From an uncultured Spirochaetaceae bacterium (lineage in GTDB: Bacteria; Spirochaetota; Spirochaetia; Sphaerochaetales; Sphaerochaetaceae): a stretch of DNA of 6,602 nucleotides. Below, piece by piece: positions 6,192-6,602 of this stretch. The first letter of the stretch is position 1, and every line of letters begins with the position of its first letter. The stretch lies in the NCBI GenBank assembly GCA_944389985.1, contig CALXON010000158.1, positions 1-6,602 of the forward strand. Reading direction: 5' to 3'. Below the pieces are notes generated by a model. That model saw only the letters and a list, made by a program, of their open reading frames with translations. It had not been told where the DNA came from and ran no database searches. A program made the translations under genes and the position numbers.

Positions 6192-6602
6192 TGAGGATAA
6201 GGGATGCAGAAGCGGATGATTTCCCCAAGATAGCGGAAATATACTCATACTATGTCCTGAACACCGTCGTATCATTCGAGGTGGAGGCTCCGGACGCAGA
6301 GGAGATGAGAAGACGTATGGAATCATTCCGGCCCTACCCCTACATAGTCGCGGAGGAGGACGGGGAGATCCTTGGTTATGCGTACGCTCATAAATTCGCT
6401 GAGCGCGCTGCGTACAGAAGGAGCGTCGAGGTCACGATCTATCTCGACAGGGATGTAAGGAGAAGAGGTATCGGAAAGGCCCTGTACACCGAGCTTGAGG
6501 AGAGACTAAGGGCAATGGGATTCGTACGGAGGCTCTATGCGATCATCTGCTATCCGGGAGAAGGAAGCGTGGAGTTCCACTCCAGAATGGGATACAGGAT
6601 CG
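6191..6602 (+). CDS. GNAT acetyltransferase, phosphinothricin-acetyltransferase type, partial
   Basis: The frame starts at ATG 6191 and runs off the window after 137 codons; perhaps 20-40 codons are missing by comparison with family length. It resembles PAT/Bar-like N-acetyltransferases, which move acetyl from acetyl-CoA to an amine. Visible landmarks are IRDAEADDFPKIAEIY (3-18), the LNTVVSFE segment (23-30), VAEEDGEILGYAY (53-65), the strand VEVTIYLD (79-86), the CoA pyrophosphate loop RRRGIGKAL (90-98) and EFHSRMGY (128-135). The substrate is unknown; chromosomal homologues often act on amino acid analogues such as methionine sulfoximine. GGAG lies eight bases before the start, inside the DUF362 gene, and the two genes share one base (TGATG), so they are probably co-translated. 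Confidence 0.85.
   Translation, partial: MRIRDAEADDFPKIAEIYSYYVLNTVVSFEVEAPDAEEMRRRMESFRPYPYIVAEEDGEILGYAYAHKFAERAAYRRSVEVTIYLDRDVRRRGIGKALYTELEERLRAMGFVRRLYAIICYPGEGSVEFHSRMGYRI

Noticed and set aside
5595..6326. Minus-strand ORF of 243 codons antisense to the DUF362 and acetyltransferase genes
   Set aside because: It lies over two clearly recognisable plus-strand genes, has a Ser/Cys/His/Pro-rich composition typical of antisense frames, and has no domain.

Overview
This window looks like ordinary chromosomal sequence from a Gram-negative-type (diderm) bacterium, probably an anaerobe. The evidence is a signal-peptide-bearing protein with outer-membrane beta-strand character, two lipobox lipoproteins, clear Shine-Dalgarno sites, mid-range GC and tightly packed operons. 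The small aromatic-rich barrel protein, the LytTR regulator and the DUF362 protein together would fit a Spirochaetota-like gut or sediment lineage, but nothing here proves the taxon. I see no mobile element, CRISPR array, tRNA or rRNA.

Layout. Positions 1-136 (+) hold the last 44 codons of an NCS2-type xanthine/uracil permease. It converges on a LytTR-type response regulator (264-1004, -). Next, reading right to left on the minus strand, is a polar amino acid ABC importer: permease (2670-3338), ATPase (1928-2680) and lipoprotein binding protein (1123-1920). These three are overlapping or nearly touching. They have a plausible promoter of their own in the 60-bp gap at 3339-3398. Family resemblance points to cystine or a similar polar amino acid. 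Upstream on the same strand is a translationally coupled envelope pair: a predicted outer-membrane beta-barrel protein (4382-5047) and a calcineurin-type phosphoesterase lipoprotein (3399-4385), joined by an ATGA overlap. A divergent intergenic region (5048-5105) then leads into a plus-strand pair: a DUF362 protein with a Cys-rich C-terminus, and a GNAT acetyltransferase of the phosphinothricin-acetyltransferase type, cut off by the window end.

The most notable point is that the DUF362 gene carries an in-frame amber codon. A well-placed ribosome binding site (5094-5100) precedes an ATG at 5106 in the same frame as the long ORF at 5193-6191. The 28 extra sense codons read like the normal N-terminus of this family, but codon 24 is TAG (5175-5177). 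TAG ends two other genes in the window, so it is not globally reassigned. The gene is therefore a recent nonsense mutant, a gene that restarts at 5193, or a case of amber readthrough. Other points worth a look are a perfect 10-bp inverted repeat just upstream of the response regulator and the absence of a ribosome binding site before the barrel gene. I did not find convincing evidence for a wholly new system.
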